The notes under the pieces were generated by a model. The model worked only from the letters and a program-made list of their open reading frames with translations. It made no database searches and was not told the DNA's origin. The translations under genes were made by a program, and so were the position numbers. From assembly GCA_963930645.1 (NCBI GenBank), contig CAWVNO010001198.1:1051001-1115000 (forward strand): a DNA stretch of 64,000 nucleotides, written 5' to 3'. The stretch is from Salticus scenicus. Lineage: Eukaryota; Arthropoda; Arachnida; Araneae; Salticidae. This document shows positions 36,901 through 45,940 of the stretch, piece by piece. The first letter of the stretch is position 1, and every line of letters starts with the position of its first letter.

Positions 36901-38585
36901 TCACTATATTGATTATCTGAGTTACTATTTACTTGGGTCAATGTTTGATTCGTATTTTGTGTTTGAGTATATAATTCTTGTAAAGTTACATGTTCTTTCT
37001 TCAAATTCTCATGTTCATCACCTAATTTATTATGCAAGTACTGGACCTCTTCAAATGCTTTAGTTAACGGTTCATACTCATTAGCTAAGGTTCGGTGTTC
37101 CGCATCTAGCTTATTAAGCTTCGCTAATAATTCATCGTATTCCTTTCTTGGAACCGTTTTACCTTCTGCAAGGTCCTGTATTATTTTGTCCTTCTCTTTG
37201 ATTTCTTCGTCTTTAATTTGAATTTCTGACTTTAAATAATTTATGTTGTCTGACGAATTGGTTAATGGTAAAACTGGATACTGCATATTTTGATTACTAT
37301 GCAATTGATCAGTCAAATTTTTCTCGCGTTCTTGAGCTTGAAACAATAATGCTGAACCCTCTTGATGCAATTTATTAAGTTCGTTTACACCCGAGTTACA
37401 CATGTTTTGACATTGTTCTTTTAAATAGAGTATCTCTGCCTGATTAGCATTCTTACCCTCTAGCAAATTTTGTTTTTCCTTTTCTAATATACCAATTTTT
37501 TCATTTAAAATATTTATCTTGTTATTTAATTGTGTAACTAACCCATTTACGGGTTGGTTATAGGATGTTGTCGCAAGTTGTTGCGATGTGACTGAAGATT
37601 CGACCCCAGATTGTAACTGCAATGGAAATCCTTCTACTCCTGGCATCGCAATGGGTGATGCATTTAGCATCGGGTTTTGTGAGTCTAATCCAGATTGTAT
37701 TGCATACTGGACAGGATATGTCAATGCCGTTTGAGATTGTTCGACGGAATTATCAACATACTCAATTGGGAAATTACGTTGATTTAAAACAGTTTCATTC
37801 ATTGAAGGAGACATTGTATTCACATTGGATCTTTCCATTAAAGCTTTGAAAATTTTGTATTGATCATCGTAGCGCGATTTCAATAGCCTAAATTCTGCTA
37901 TTTGACGGTCCGATTTTATAGTAACGTCAGATATAGATGTTTCCAACTCTAGTATCTGCTTCTTATAAGTATTGTTAGTTCGTGTGAGAACGGTAATATT
38001 ATGCTCTGCATCTGATAATTTGCTATCTAAAGTACGTTTTTCTTCTTTGCATGCATCTAGTTGTTGTTTTAAACTATTGTTTTCAGTTTCGAACCTATCC
38101 ATTTTTTTCTTTAGAGATTCATGGTCTTTTGTTAAATCGGTCAGGTTTTTTGTGAGATTTGCCTGATCGCTCGACGAGTCATTTTTATGACTGTAATCCG
38201 CATCAAAAAATTGTTTAGGCTTAGTTTTGTTTGTGTCCAATGCTTTAAACAGCCTATCCTTTTCGTTTTTATAGTATTCCAATTCTTTAGACAACCTATC
38301 CTTTTCGTTTTTACATTCATCCAATAACTTCGATAAACCTTTATCTTCAGATGAAGAATCGATAGCTGTTGGTAGTTTGTATAGCTTGAATAAAAAATCT
38401 AAAAAACTACTGCTAGTCCAATATAAGTTTGCATTTCGTTCGATGAGCGGTCTGCTCAAATCGTACGCTTGAGTCAAATCGTTCTGCAATTCTCTTTTTA
38501 AAGTGTTTATAGTACTGAGAGCCAGCACGTCGTCTGGATCTCGCTGCCATTTTATGATGGCCTCTATCAAGGTTCTGAAAATCAT
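33951..38585 (-). CDS. Giant coiled-coil protein (1544 aa)
   Basis: Residues about 80-1060 are heptad-rich coiled coil. Within it, roughly 600-980, lie tandem units of about 65 residues with LNQTIEQLQAEKRALE-like starts, a NLAECN motif and LQTQITN ends. The first 80 residues and the last 480 look globular. The ATG follows AAACAAG. Long coiled-coil proteins in this virus class include desmoplakin-like (Ac66) core proteins, acting in nucleocapsid egress, but I see no specific match. A tegument or scaffold role is likely. Confidence 0.75.
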   Translation of the reverse strand: MIFRTLIEAIIKWQRDPDDVLALSTINTLKRELQNDLTQAYDLSRPLIERNANLYWTSSSFLDFLFKLYKLPTAIDSSSEDKGLSKLLDECKNEKDRLSKELEYYKNEKDRLFKALDTNKTKPKQFFDADYSHKNDSSSDQANLTKNLTDLTKDHESLKKKMDRFETENNSLKQQLDACKEEKRTLDSKLSDAEHNITVLTRTNNTYKKQILELETSISDVTIKSDRQIAEFRLLKSRYDDQYKIFKALMERSNVNTMSPSMNETVLNQRNFPIEYVDNSVEQSQTALTYPVQYAIQSGLDSQNPMLNASPIAMPGVEGFPLQLQSGVESSVTSQQLATTSYNQPVNGLVTQLNNKINILNEKIGILEKEKQNLLEGKNANQAEILYLKEQCQNMCNSGVNELNKLHQEGSALLFQAQEREKNLTDQLHSNQNMQYPVLPLTNSSDNINYLKSEIQIKDEEIKEKDKIIQDLAEGKTVPRKEYDELLAKLNKLDAEHRTLANEYEPLTKAFEEVQYLHNKLGDEHENLKKEHVTLQELYTQTQNTNQTLTQVNSNSDNQYSELAERKQNLDAKYETLSNDYKELETKYNALLKTREKSKSQHGSARIRHGLLTETNESLLTQNDSLKQTIDQLQNEKRTLAEVQLSLNQTMEQVVESEQLTGENQTMEQLREEKRVLEGQLAHESQNLAECNAKIEDLETQLANTRTIFNTADHTLQTQNSSLKQTIEQLQAEKSALEEQLTRKTQNLAECNAKIENLQTQITNVQVSNTANQTIDQLRAEKRALEDQLTRETQNLAECNTNVAALQTQITNAQVSNTANQTLQTQNNSLNQTIEQLQAEKRVLEDQLARESQKLAECNTNVETLQTQITNVPILNTTIKKLQTQIDTLNQTINQLQNDKRTLKAKLTNEKRKLVENNANVDNLKTQLANAQALQTSDQTLQTQNDPLNKRIEQLQDEKRDLERKLAETTKSFQRQIERLELEKGNLENKTVHSTDILKRTIEQLQGDKGALQEQLLDVNEKLAACNISLTNLKTQISNGQVLNTADQQVIDFLKDTYNMENWQNFFLEQWPEDTKLILAVSKQCDKVRDESNYDNISAYNFGNIILSLTSRSPTDTTKITEIATMFRIPNDDNVVANIKILIDKYARCIDAINQLGCGINADNFPTKIIEIWNHIKEAAQRFVSIDNEVWCINFLTAMQQEFEINHTIINEFQALTPDIPNNDKLQWKDSFIKRFYEFQKFTQNFIFSGNSVEQFSLNLSNIAKKINPESLNEQQWMKIFIINITSFVEKLRDKYPSEKNFSEWVSDMLSPLPDKEINSTEAENIGLLYKTWLRILNFEPNTSPEQFTDLLTERVKAFANRKRRSIQTVDGLGETSDKKILLDQNWTVIELQNLFYNLYKGYFKLRFNISKQLLPDVEEYKDQIEVKLRLLRTLRRDNRGNTLMVIYQDYLYYDLKTILRIDLDKIFLDTVDKDQLFITTCNATENYLHTLLSNENAIPLSEPALNISSAIGMDSEQIEEEENMEAKNEEEENLHAKRMNTAS

Positions 38586-38594
38586 CTTGTTTTT

Positions 38595-39608
38595 CTATTC
38601 GTCGAAAAGAATTTTTCCGATTTGTTCTAAGTCTTTGTAGAGTAGCTGATATTTTTCTACCGTTGAATTTTGTAGCCACAAAAGTACTTGTTTGAGTTGA
38701 ATTTTTTTCTTGCTCAAATCATGTACGTAAAACGGTAAACAGTAGTCGTTCCAAGTTTGTTTATCCTTGTAAAGGGGCAACCACGTATTACATTCGATAT
38801 AATTAGTATCTCGAAATTTTTCAGACGTTTCTTTGACTACCATAGGCGACACGTATTTCAATTTATCGGCTTCGAAGAGGCACATTACGCCGACGGGTTC
38901 GATATCTGTAAAAAATACCTCGCATCTGTAAAAATCAGAATCGATAATGTATTCGGGAGCTTTTTTCGATCGCTTTAAAAGTCTAAACAATTGTTTGCCT
39001 ATATGACTTGTTGGTAAAGCATGGGTTAGCGAATAAAATTTTTTATAAACGATATTTAATGCGAACGGACTCCATCGGTTAAAGTTATTCAATTTTTGGC
39101 AGTGTCTTTTAAAGAAACGGATACTAGCAGCCTCTTCTAACGTCAAAATTCTATTTTTTTTCGTCGCTTCCACAAAAGTCACTAAAGCTGGAAAAGCCTT
39201 ATTTTTCTTACACGTTTTCGTAATTTTTGGAAATGGGTTTTCGGAAGCTATCACGTAAAGCGTTGAGTGGTAAAATTCACATACCTTAGTTTGGTCTTCT
39301 GGTATTAAGGCTCGCAGTAAAGTATTGGGTGCTTGATCTGGTACGCGTATGCCACCCTTGATAACGTTCTTTCCAATCGTGTAAAGTAAAATACATTTGT
39401 TATCGAGCTGAATGTCTGGGCAATAGCTACCCCGTAGCACGACGATACTATCGTTGGGAGGATCGATAGGAGTCGTATCAAACTCGGTACAATGGTAGGT
39501 TATGATGGCTCGTTTGAAACGTATGGCTATAAAATGCTGTCGATTATATTTATTTCCATACACGTCAATAAATTTATGGTAATCCTGTTCAGACAGCGCA
39601 CAACTCAT
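38595..39608 (-). CDS. Unknown 337 aa protein upstream of the coiled-coil gene
   Basis: Only 9 nt separate it from the coiled-coil gene, implying co-transcription. Mixed fold, no membrane segment, basic middle with FFKRHCQKLN and RLLKRSKK, C-terminal LLWLQNSTVEKYQLL. Codon use is CG-richer than the accessory genes, like P74. Not recognised; a virion or replication role is inferred from context only. Confidence 0.7.
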   Translation of the reverse strand: MSCALSEQDYHKFIDVYGNKYNRQHFIAIRFKRAIITYHCTEFDTTPIDPPNDSIVVLRGSYCPDIQLDNKCILLYTIGKNVIKGGIRVPDQAPNTLLRALIPEDQTKVCEFYHSTLYVIASENPFPKITKTCKKNKAFPALVTFVEATKKNRILTLEEAASIRFFKRHCQKLNNFNRWSPFALNIVYKKFYSLTHALPTSHIGKQLFRLLKRSKKAPEYIIDSDFYRCEVFFTDIEPVGVMCLFEADKLKYVSPMVVKETSEKFRDTNYIECNTWLPLYKDKQTWNDYCLPFYVHDLSKKKIQLKQVLLWLQNSTVEKYQLLYKDLEQIGKILFDE

Positions 39609-39725
39609 TATAAGCTTGATTGTGTAGATCAGAGCTTAGTATGACCGGACGCATTTTCGCAGCACGAGACAGAATGAGGATGTGGGTATGTTAGCTACCC
39701 TTTATATAGTCGAGTAAAGATATAT

Positions 39726-39727
<2 letters not shown>

Positions 39728-39791
<64 letters not shown>
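39728..39791. terminator. A30T34 palindrome
   Basis: Between a TTTATATAG leader of the gene at 39608 and AT element E copy 2. Confidence 0.75.
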
Positions 39792-39794
<3 letters not shown>

Positions 39795-39881
39795 GACCTT
39801 GAAGCTCGTTGCCACAAAAAGCAAGTCGGAGCAAAATAGGAGAAGGTAGGAGCATGAATCGTAGCTACCCTATAGAAATGG

Positions 39882-39920
<39 letters not shown>

Positions 39921-40108
39921 GCTTATATTTATATTATATTATATTTATATTATAATATATTTATAATATATTTATATTATATTAATATTATATTTATATT
40001 AATATTATATTTATATTATAATATATTTATAATATATTTATATTATATTATATTTATATTATAATATATTTATAATAATATTTATATTATAATATATTTA
40101 TAATATAT

Positions 40109-40183
<75 letters not shown>
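39792..40183 (+). repeat. AT element E, copy 2 (inverse of copy 1)
   Basis: The conserved arm (AATGACCTTGAAGCTCGTTG, AAGCAAGTCGGAGC, GGAGAAGGTAGGAGC, GTAGCTACCCTATAG) is followed by a T-run, then about 200 nt of TTATATTATA-type units, then about 45 nt of (TA)n and a T-run. It is the mirror of 5060-5534, here placed next to the stop of the gene at 40185. Confidence 0.75.
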
Positions 40184-40184
<1 letters not shown>

Positions 40185-40189
<5 letters not shown>

Positions 40190-40853
40190 CCGTAAGATAA
40201 TTATATGGTATTATTTCCTTTATCTGTTCTATTAAATTATATCGCTCTCGAAGATATTTTGCAGGATCCATTAAGGCTTTTTGGCAAGAACATGTATCTG
40301 GAGATCCTTCAGCTAAAACGCATCTCATGCAATCTGTCAAGTGCCATTCTCTACTTTCAGAATTAAGAATTACATTGATTTCTCGATTTTTTCCCATTTC
40401 TCTCACTTTTATTTCAAACTGTATAGCATTCTTTGTAGTTTTGTATTCTTCATACCATTTGAAGACATTTTGTCTGCTTGATACACAACGCTTGTAAAAA
40501 TCTCGTACATTTTCAATTTGATGAGAATCGGGATAAGTAAACGCTGCTGAAGATCCGCTTAAACGTTCTTCCTGATCCTTATGTAATTTTTGAAAATTTC
40601 CTGAAAGCATTTCGTCAGCTAAATATTTTTCTGGAGATCTCTTAGCGTAGATGCAAAGACAAGTACCAGGTCCCTCTATTACATCGTCCTGACACCATAC
40701 ACAATTATTTAAGTGTAATTCATCTCTCTTGTTCAAAAGAAATTTCAAACGACTATTATTACAACGAGATAATACTTCGAAATGTAAAATATTAACTCGA
40801 TTATTGTAAATCTTGTACTTCTTTTGCAGAGCATCTAAATAAGTTGTAGTCAT
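40185..40853 (-). CDS. Cys-repeat protein, family C (222 aa)
   Basis: I use the ATG at 40853; an upstream reading starts with GTG. Two internal repeats each show N/W-x-C-x2-C-x(6-9)-G-x-x-T-C-x-C (residues about 48-65 and 182-202), followed by KYL and a helix. The second repeat matches the end of the protein at 8320-8745. Zinc binding is likely. The stop TAA is followed immediately by TT and a T/A tract of AT element E. Function unknown. Confidence 0.65.
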
Positions 40854-40975
40854 TTTGAAACACGTCACAAGAGCATGAAAACAGGATTCGATAAAGTTTT
40901 CAAGATCTGTTTATGTGGTCGGACTGATGCTGGAAGAGGTTCAAACAGAATGATGGTGTTGGTGCACTAGCCACC

Positions 40976-41000
40976 CTATATATAGCCGAGCCACACCCAC

Positions 41001-41003
<3 letters not shown>
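40976..41003 (-). promoter_or_regulatory. TATA plus GGTGGGTGTGGC promoter
   Basis: Reading leftward: GGTGGGTGTGGCTCGGC, then TATATATAGGG. The leader down to the ATG contains CATCATTCTGTTTGAACCTC, shared with the leader at 45706-45783. Confidence 0.6.

Positions 41004-41077
<74 letters not shown>
41004..41077. terminator. A37T37 palindrome
   Basis: Right flank carries an outward GTGTGGGTGTGG box although the next gene is leftward. Confidence 0.8.
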
Positions 41078-41080
<3 letters not shown>

Positions 41081-41156
41081 TGTGGGTGTGGTTAGTCTTT
41101 GATAATTTCAACCGGACTTGGTTTTTACACGTTTCAGACTACAAGATATCAGAGTT

Positions 41157-41597
41157 TTATCCAAATATGTTATAATTTACTCGCAACTGTAATCTCTCAT
41201 CAAATTCCCAGTGCAGCGCATTTAATACTGTGTCATCAGAATAATGTATAATAGGCCAAAAAAATGGAAACGTTGAAACCTTTTCTGCAGATTCTATTAA
41301 ATAAAATATTTGACCGTCGATATATGCCCAACAATTAGTTTTTTTGTTGTTCTCAGATTTGAATAAGAATATAGTTCCAATACCTTGATCATTTGACGAA
41401 ATACACGTGTTAGCGAAATGATCATCAAAAATATCTTTAGTAGTCCCAGGTGAAAATATTTTGCGACAATAACTACATATTGACGAATATAAGTGATTGC
41501 CCTCATTAATGTGTGCCGTCAAATATGTTTCTTCGTAAAATAACATTGGACAATAGTCACATTTAAAGTATGCTTCGGAATCTAATACGTCTTCCAT
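41157..41597 (-). CDS. C2H2-type zinc-finger protein (146 aa)
   Basis: I chose the ATG at 41597 because a TATA at 41636-41642 makes longer readings unlikely. Residues about 11-32 form a finger C-x2-C-x(12)-H-x(4)-H, followed by C-x2-C-x(n)-H-x(3)-C (about 38-60). The remainder is a beta-rich domain with HYSDDTVLNALHWEF. This last segment loosely recalls the LHWKRF region near the end of the viral DNA polymerase (VLNSLHW). Nucleic-acid binding is likely. Confidence 0.65.
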   Translation of the reverse strand: MEDVLDSEAYFKCDYCPMLFYEETYLTAHINEGNHLYSSICSYCRKIFSPGTTKDIFDDHFANTCISSNDQGIGTIFLFKSENNKKTNCWAYIDGQIFYLIESAEKVSTFPFFWPIIHYSDDTVLNALHWEFDERLQLRVNYNIFG

Positions 41598-41635
41598 TTG
41601 ACTGATACGAGTAAAATGTTGCAAATGCATACACT

Positions 41636-41662
41636 TATATACTTTAAATAAAAGCCACGCCC
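41636..41662 (-). promoter_or_regulatory. TATA plus GGGCGTGGC promoter
   Basis: Reading leftward: TTGGGCGTGGC, then TATATAAGTG about 40 nt before the ATG at 41597. Confidence 0.6.
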
Positions 41663-41665
41663 AAT

Positions 41666-41669
<4 letters not shown>

Positions 41670-41712
<43 letters not shown>

Positions 41713-41733
41713 TTTTTTTTTTTTTTTTTTTTT
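41670..41733. terminator. A39T25 palindrome
   Basis: Innexin 3' end lies 12 nt to the right. Confidence 0.75.
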
Positions 41734-41745
41734 CGACGTTGTTTT

Positions 41746-42660
41746 TTAGACAATCTTTAACTCTTCATCTTTTAAAAGCATATCATTTAACTGTATCAAA
41801 TTTTCCTTAGAATTGCTCAGCATTTTATAATACGCTAAATCCAATTTCTTTCTAGCATTCCACGAAACAGTAGATTGTTTTGCAATCATAAATGCCCACC
41901 ATACATTTATATATTTATTTCTGACAATTATCATTCGAACTCTATATAGCATCGTCAAAAAATTTAATAGTATTAGTATGAGTACAATCCCATAAAGTAG
42001 CATAAATATTTTACGATATACACTGCTTAATGGTAAGAGACAATTGAATTTTCCAGCTGTAGATCCACTACTGTGATAATAGGTAACGAAACACGACCCG
42101 TTGTCTGGAAAAATTGTATAAATTGATTTTATCGACCAGCCGAAATGACCCCAAATGTTGTTAAAAAAAATATTGGTTATGTATAATATTAACATTACAT
42201 AAAATATATAAAATATTTCCAATGCCAGCGTTTTAAAGAATATTAAATTTCCTTTCGAATCCTTAATGACTCGAATTACGTCTTCAGGTTTATCAGCCAA
42301 GCTTTCTAGGTATCGTAGATAATTTCCAAATAATTTTGTCCAAACGGAATATGGAAAATAAAATCCAAATGCCAATAATAGTAAATAAACAGACACCCAT
42401 TGATAATAATCGTGATAAATTACTGGTTCATCTCTAGTCATGGTCCCATTTATGAAACATTTTGTATCGACAAAAGATTGCGACACGCTTTTTTCTGTTA
42501 CTTGGCAAATTATATTTTGTCCAAATAAAATGCGAGCCATGCCAAGGCCCGTACAAAATAGAAGAATATTACGAACATAGATTTGTTGAAAGTCAATTAA
42601 CACACTATGACTTTCACTATGCTTGGAACTAAATTTGATGAGTTGCAACAATGATATCAT
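41746..42660 (-). CDS. inx-like: Innexin (vinnexin-like gap-junction protein, 304 aa)
   Basis: Innexins form invertebrate gap-junction channels. The YYQWV hallmark at residues about 84-88 opens the second membrane segment (YYQWVSVYLLLLAFGFY). Four hydrophobic segments lie near 30-50, 84-107, 146-168 and 217-243. Each extracellular loop has two cysteines (near 57/69 and 194/210), as in the family. At 304 aa it is shorter than insect innexins (about 360-480), with a reduced N-terminus and tail. Viral innexins are known from polydnaviruses. Capture from an arthropod host is inferred. Confidence 0.85.
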   Translation of the reverse strand: MISLLQLIKFSSKHSESHSVLIDFQQIYVRNILLFCTGLGMARILFGQNIICQVTEKSVSQSFVDTKCFINGTMTRDEPVIYHDYYQWVSVYLLLLAFGFYFPYSVWTKLFGNYLRYLESLADKPEDVIRVIKDSKGNLIFFKTLALEIFYIFYVMLILYITNIFFNNIWGHFGWSIKSIYTIFPDNGSCFVTYYHSSGSTAGKFNCLLPLSSVYRKIFMLLYGIVLILILLNFLTMLYRVRMIIVRNKYINVWWAFMIAKQSTVSWNARKKLDLAYYKMLSNSKENLIQLNDMLLKDEELKIV

Positions 42661-42815
42661 GCTGACGAATTAAATTTTGTCGCTGCTACTTAATTTATAT
42701 AGCCTGCGGTCTATGTTGGACAAAACCAGTCATATATATATATATAAGCATTTCACGAAGACTGTTGCTAGAAGGTATCGAGAAATAATGATTGTATAAA
42801 TACGCTCGCAGTCAT

Positions 42816-42840
42816 ATATATAGCTGAGCCACGCCCACTC
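42816..42840 (-). promoter_or_regulatory. TATA plus GTGGGCGTGGC promoter and shared leader
   Basis: Reading leftward: GAGTGGGCGTGGCTCAGC, TATATATGACTGCGAGCG, then a leader with TTCTAGCAACAGTC. Nearly the same sequence leads the XRN1-like gene (51029-51104). Confidence 0.6.
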
Positions 42841-42858
42841 AAAAAAAAAAAAAAAAAA

Positions 42859-42890
<32 letters not shown>
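42841..42890. terminator. A22T28 palindrome
   Basis: Right flank begins repeat R copy 5 with GGTTGGTTGGTTGG. Confidence 0.75.
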
Positions 42891-42895
<5 letters not shown>

Positions 42896-43400
42896 GTTGG
42901 TTGGTTGGTTGGTTTATGTAATTAGTTTCTAAAGTTATATTTCTCAGTTGGCTGCTAAAGTTATATTTTTTTAGCCAATCATTATAGATGGCGCTGCAGT
43001 CTATATATATAGTATATATATAGTATATCTATTAGGGTGGGTGGGAGTGGAATTTATTTCTTCTACTGTACGGTCATGCATAAACTCGCTCCTGACCCAT
43101 TTCCTTTAAAATAGGCTAAAATAGCGTTATTTATACAATATTGGCTTTGAAAACAAGATATTTATAGATTTTTGCCTGACAAATGACAAGATATTGCAGG
43201 TTTTCATGAAATCAGAATAAATCATGGGCTCTTATAGAAAAATCTAACTATCTAGAGTCGGTCAATGTACATCTTACTGAAAACACATTACGAGACATAG
43301 TGACTAAACGACTGTTGCTGGCAAATGTCGAGACATAATGAGGGTGTAGTCACGTTACCCATAGTTAATATAGACAAGTTTCAAGGGTGGGCGTGGCATC
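42891..43400. repeat. Dispersed repeat R, copy 5 (full length)
   Basis: Shows all blocks of the full element, ending CATTACGAGACATAGTGACT, TTGCTGGCAAA, GACAAGTTTCAAGGG and GGGCGTGGC at the next palindrome. The short ORF seen in copy 1 is frameshifted here. Confidence 0.8.
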
Positions 43401-43401
43401 T

Positions 43402-43420
43402 AAAAAAAAAAAAAAAAAAA

Positions 43421-43459
<39 letters not shown>
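43402..43459. terminator. A23T35 palindrome
   Basis: Right flank AATGTGGGTGGGGC-ATTTTCTAAGCA, a variant CACGTGGGCGG module pointing into the LEF-9 3' end. Confidence 0.75.
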
Positions 43460-43510
43460 CAAATGTGGGTGGGGCATTTTCTAAGCACTCAAATGTTTGT
43501 CCCTGTTTTA

Positions 43511-45088
43511 TTACGACATAGATGCCAACTGAAAATTTTTTTCGACCAGTACCTGATTCAATATATAGTTAAAAGTTTCTTCTGACATGGCGTCTGTATA
43601 ATGAATCGCATCCGCCACGTCCTGTTCTACGACTCGATTATTTCCGTCAATGACGCGACCCAAATAATCTATAACTAAACCTTGCAGATTAAATATAATT
43701 TTATTGTGACCGTATCCCGGTTGCCAAATTTTTGAAGTCTGCCAAAGAGCTACATGAGAGGTTTTTGCATGAGCGATTGCCTCTATGGGTGTCAACCCTG
43801 ACCAAAATGAATTTTTTATTTTTACATCCCCTTGCATACCTATTTCTCCAAACATTTGTTTTAAAATCTCAAAATTTCCTTTAGCGTTTGCTAATATTTG
43901 GGTCACTAAGCAACCTTTACCTTGTTGGACGTCACCTCGTTTTTTATAAGTATCGATCAACCATTCCATTTCTTCTAAAGTCAGCGAAAATATTTTTTCA
44001 TTTTCGAATTTATAGAGATAAAATTTTCTCATATCGTCAAATGCCTGAAAAGTTCTTTTCGATCCATAAATTTCATATATTACTTTAAATGTTTTTTTCA
44101 AATCGTTTTCTTTATAGGGTAAAAAATTAATTTCGTCTTTAAATAAATAGTAAGCGACTAGCATATCTTGACACGGACTCAACTTCATATCCATGACCGA
44201 ACTACCCATTTCCCATTCTGGATTTAATAAAATCATACATTCCGCTTGAGACAGGGCGCTATAAAACAAATAAATGTTGACTTCATCGCCATCAAAATCT
44301 CCATTGATAGACGACAAAATTTCTAACGGTATGCCAAAGCAATCGTAGGTCCATGCGGGACCTTCTACAGGTACTTGTAAAGCCACGAAATTTTCAGGTT
44401 GTAGAGACGGCATTCTATTCAATAGCACCCATTTACCCTTCAAACCAAATTTTTTTACGATGAACTCTGGCATATGTATTTCGTTAGGTCTCAGCGTTGC
44501 GTCTGGAACAATCATACCTCTCATGGAATAAGAACATCTTTTACCGAACGCTACTTGACGAATAAATGTAGCTTTGCCGCAAGACCGCGAATCCAAACTG
44601 CCGTAATTTAAAGGCGCTTCCTGTATCTGTTTATAAAAAGTGACAGATTTGGAAGAAGGCTGTATGGTTTTCGTACGACTCGTTATAGGCTCTCCCAACA
44701 CGAAACGCATGACTTTATCGTAAACGAGAGTGGTTGTCAACTGCCAATAAATTGGATCTGGTAAAACTAAAAATTCCTGTTTGCATTGAATGCCTGCATT
44801 ATTCATCATGCGTTTATGTTGGGGTAATACGAAAATATATCCTGGAGTAGGTATCGCTATAGACTGAAGAGGATAACAGGTAAGCTCGTCGTTGAAATAA
44901 AACTGACTGCAACACATATTGAAATTTCTAGATCCGAATTCGATTTTTTTCTTACATTTTAGACATTCAGAGGCGAACGCGTTTTTCTTGCGCCAAGCTC
45001 GTAATATTATAAGTAACTCTTGCGGCTCGATTCGTAGAGTACATTTATTCAATTTCAACATCGAAATACGGTATCGGCTTACAGACAT
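43511..45088 (-). CDS. lef-9: LEF-9, viral RNA polymerase large-subunit homologue (525 aa)
   Basis: The catalytic metal-binding motif of multisubunit RNA polymerase beta' is present as NGDFDGDEVN near residues 261-270, carrying the three aspartates. Flanking RMPSLQPENF and an N-terminal zinc-like cluster (C-x2-C near 41-44 and CC near 54-55) also fit. In this virus class LEF-8, LEF-9, LEF-4 and P47 form the polymerase that transcribes late genes. Length matches baculovirus LEF-9. LEF-8 and LEF-4 are not in this window. Confidence 0.9.
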   Translation of the reverse strand: MSVSRYRISMLKLNKCTLRIEPQELLIILRAWRKKNAFASECLKCKKKIEFGSRNFNMCCSQFYFNDELTCYPLQSIAIPTPGYIFVLPQHKRMMNNAGIQCKQEFLVLPDPIYWQLTTTLVYDKVMRFVLGEPITSRTKTIQPSSKSVTFYKQIQEAPLNYGSLDSRSCGKATFIRQVAFGKRCSYSMRGMIVPDATLRPNEIHMPEFIVKKFGLKGKWVLLNRMPSLQPENFVALQVPVEGPAWTYDCFGIPLEILSSINGDFDGDEVNIYLFYSALSQAECMILLNPEWEMGSSVMDMKLSPCQDMLVAYYLFKDEINFLPYKENDLKKTFKVIYEIYGSKRTFQAFDDMRKFYLYKFENEKIFSLTLEEMEWLIDTYKKRGDVQQGKGCLVTQILANAKGNFEILKQMFGEIGMQGDVKIKNSFWSGLTPIEAIAHAKTSHVALWQTSKIWQPGYGHNKIIFNLQGLVIDYLGRVIDGNNRVVEQDVADAIHYTDAMSEETFNYILNQVLVEKNFQLASMS

Positions 45089-45111
45089 GTTATAACAAAG
45101 TTGAATGAACG

Positions 45112-45699
45112 ATGTATCCGAGAAAACTAAACGGTGACGAGTACTATCCCAATGACAAATTCCTTACCGATAAATATGGTAAGGAAATTTACGCACGCGA
45201 TCGAAAAGGTAACGAAATCTATCCAAAGTCAAAGCAAATTCTTTTTGCAAGAGACGCGTCTGGTATATATTATTATGCTAAAGACAAAAACGGAGACGAA
45301 TATTATCCTTTAAAACGAAATAAATCAGTCTTAATAGAAGATCACTATAATCAAAATGTACAATTCGCTCTTTATTCAGATGGTACTCAAAGATATCCAG
45401 TCGATTCTACTGGAAACGAGTATTATTTGTTAGATGACCAAAATCCTTACTTAATGCGAAAAAGGGACGGAGATGTGTACTATGCCAAAAGTCATAAAGG
45501 TCATCCTATGATTCCTTGGAATCATATGGACAAATTCGTACAAAACGAACCTTTCGTTTATTTGAAAGATTCGGGTGGTAATTTAGTTTATTTAAAAGAA
45601 TCAACGCTGCCTCCAACCTTACATGCTATAATTCGATGCATATGCAAAGTAAGTGTTATTTGTCCAAAGTACGAAGGGTGTATTACAAAATGTTACTGA
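45112..45699 (+). CDS. YxxD-repeat protein, family Y copy 2 (195 aa)
   Basis: Divergent from LEF-9 with a 23 nt gap. About ten degenerate units of Y-A-x-D-x2-G-x-E-x-Y-P make up residues 1-150 (for example YARDRKGNEIYP and YAKDKNGDEYYP). The last 30 residues end with several cysteines (C-x-C, C, C, C). There is no signal peptide. A repeated beta-hairpin architecture is likely; function unknown. Confidence 0.75.
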   Translation: MYPRKLNGDEYYPNDKFLTDKYGKEIYARDRKGNEIYPKSKQILFARDASGIYYYAKDKNGDEYYPLKRNKSVLIEDHYNQNVQFALYSDGTQRYPVDSTGNEYYLLDDQNPYLMRKRDGDVYYAKSHKGHPMIPWNHMDKFVQNEPFVYLKDSGGNLVYLKESTLPPTLHAIIRCICKVSVICPKYEGCITKCY

Positions 45700-45705
45700 C
45701 CCAAT

Positions 45706-45780
45706 GATGCTGGAAGAGGTTCAAACAGAATGATGGCGTTGGTACACTAACCACCCTATATATAGCCGAGCCACACCCAC

Positions 45781-45783
<3 letters not shown>
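45706..45783 (-). promoter_or_regulatory. Promoter-like leader without a gene
   Basis: TATATATAGCCGAGCCACAC and CATCATTCTGTTTGAACCTC are shared almost exactly with 40930-41003, but the gene to the left runs the other way. Confidence 0.5.

Positions 45784-45839
<56 letters not shown>
45784..45839. terminator. A27T29 palindrome
   Basis: Between the orphan leader above and the 3' side of the Bcl-2-like gene. Confidence 0.75.
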
Positions 45840-45940
45840 CAAGGTTGTTTACAATTAGTTAATATTTTTGGTTGATAAATTCTGATGAGTCGTTGAAGCG
45901 TTTCAAAAATTATTGTAGAGTGGCAGTATTACATCAAATT

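Noticed and set aside
34504..38166. Plus-strand frames opposite the coiled-coil gene
   Set aside because: Low-complexity Leu/Phe/Val products complementary to the Gln/Glu/Lys-rich coiled coil; shadows.
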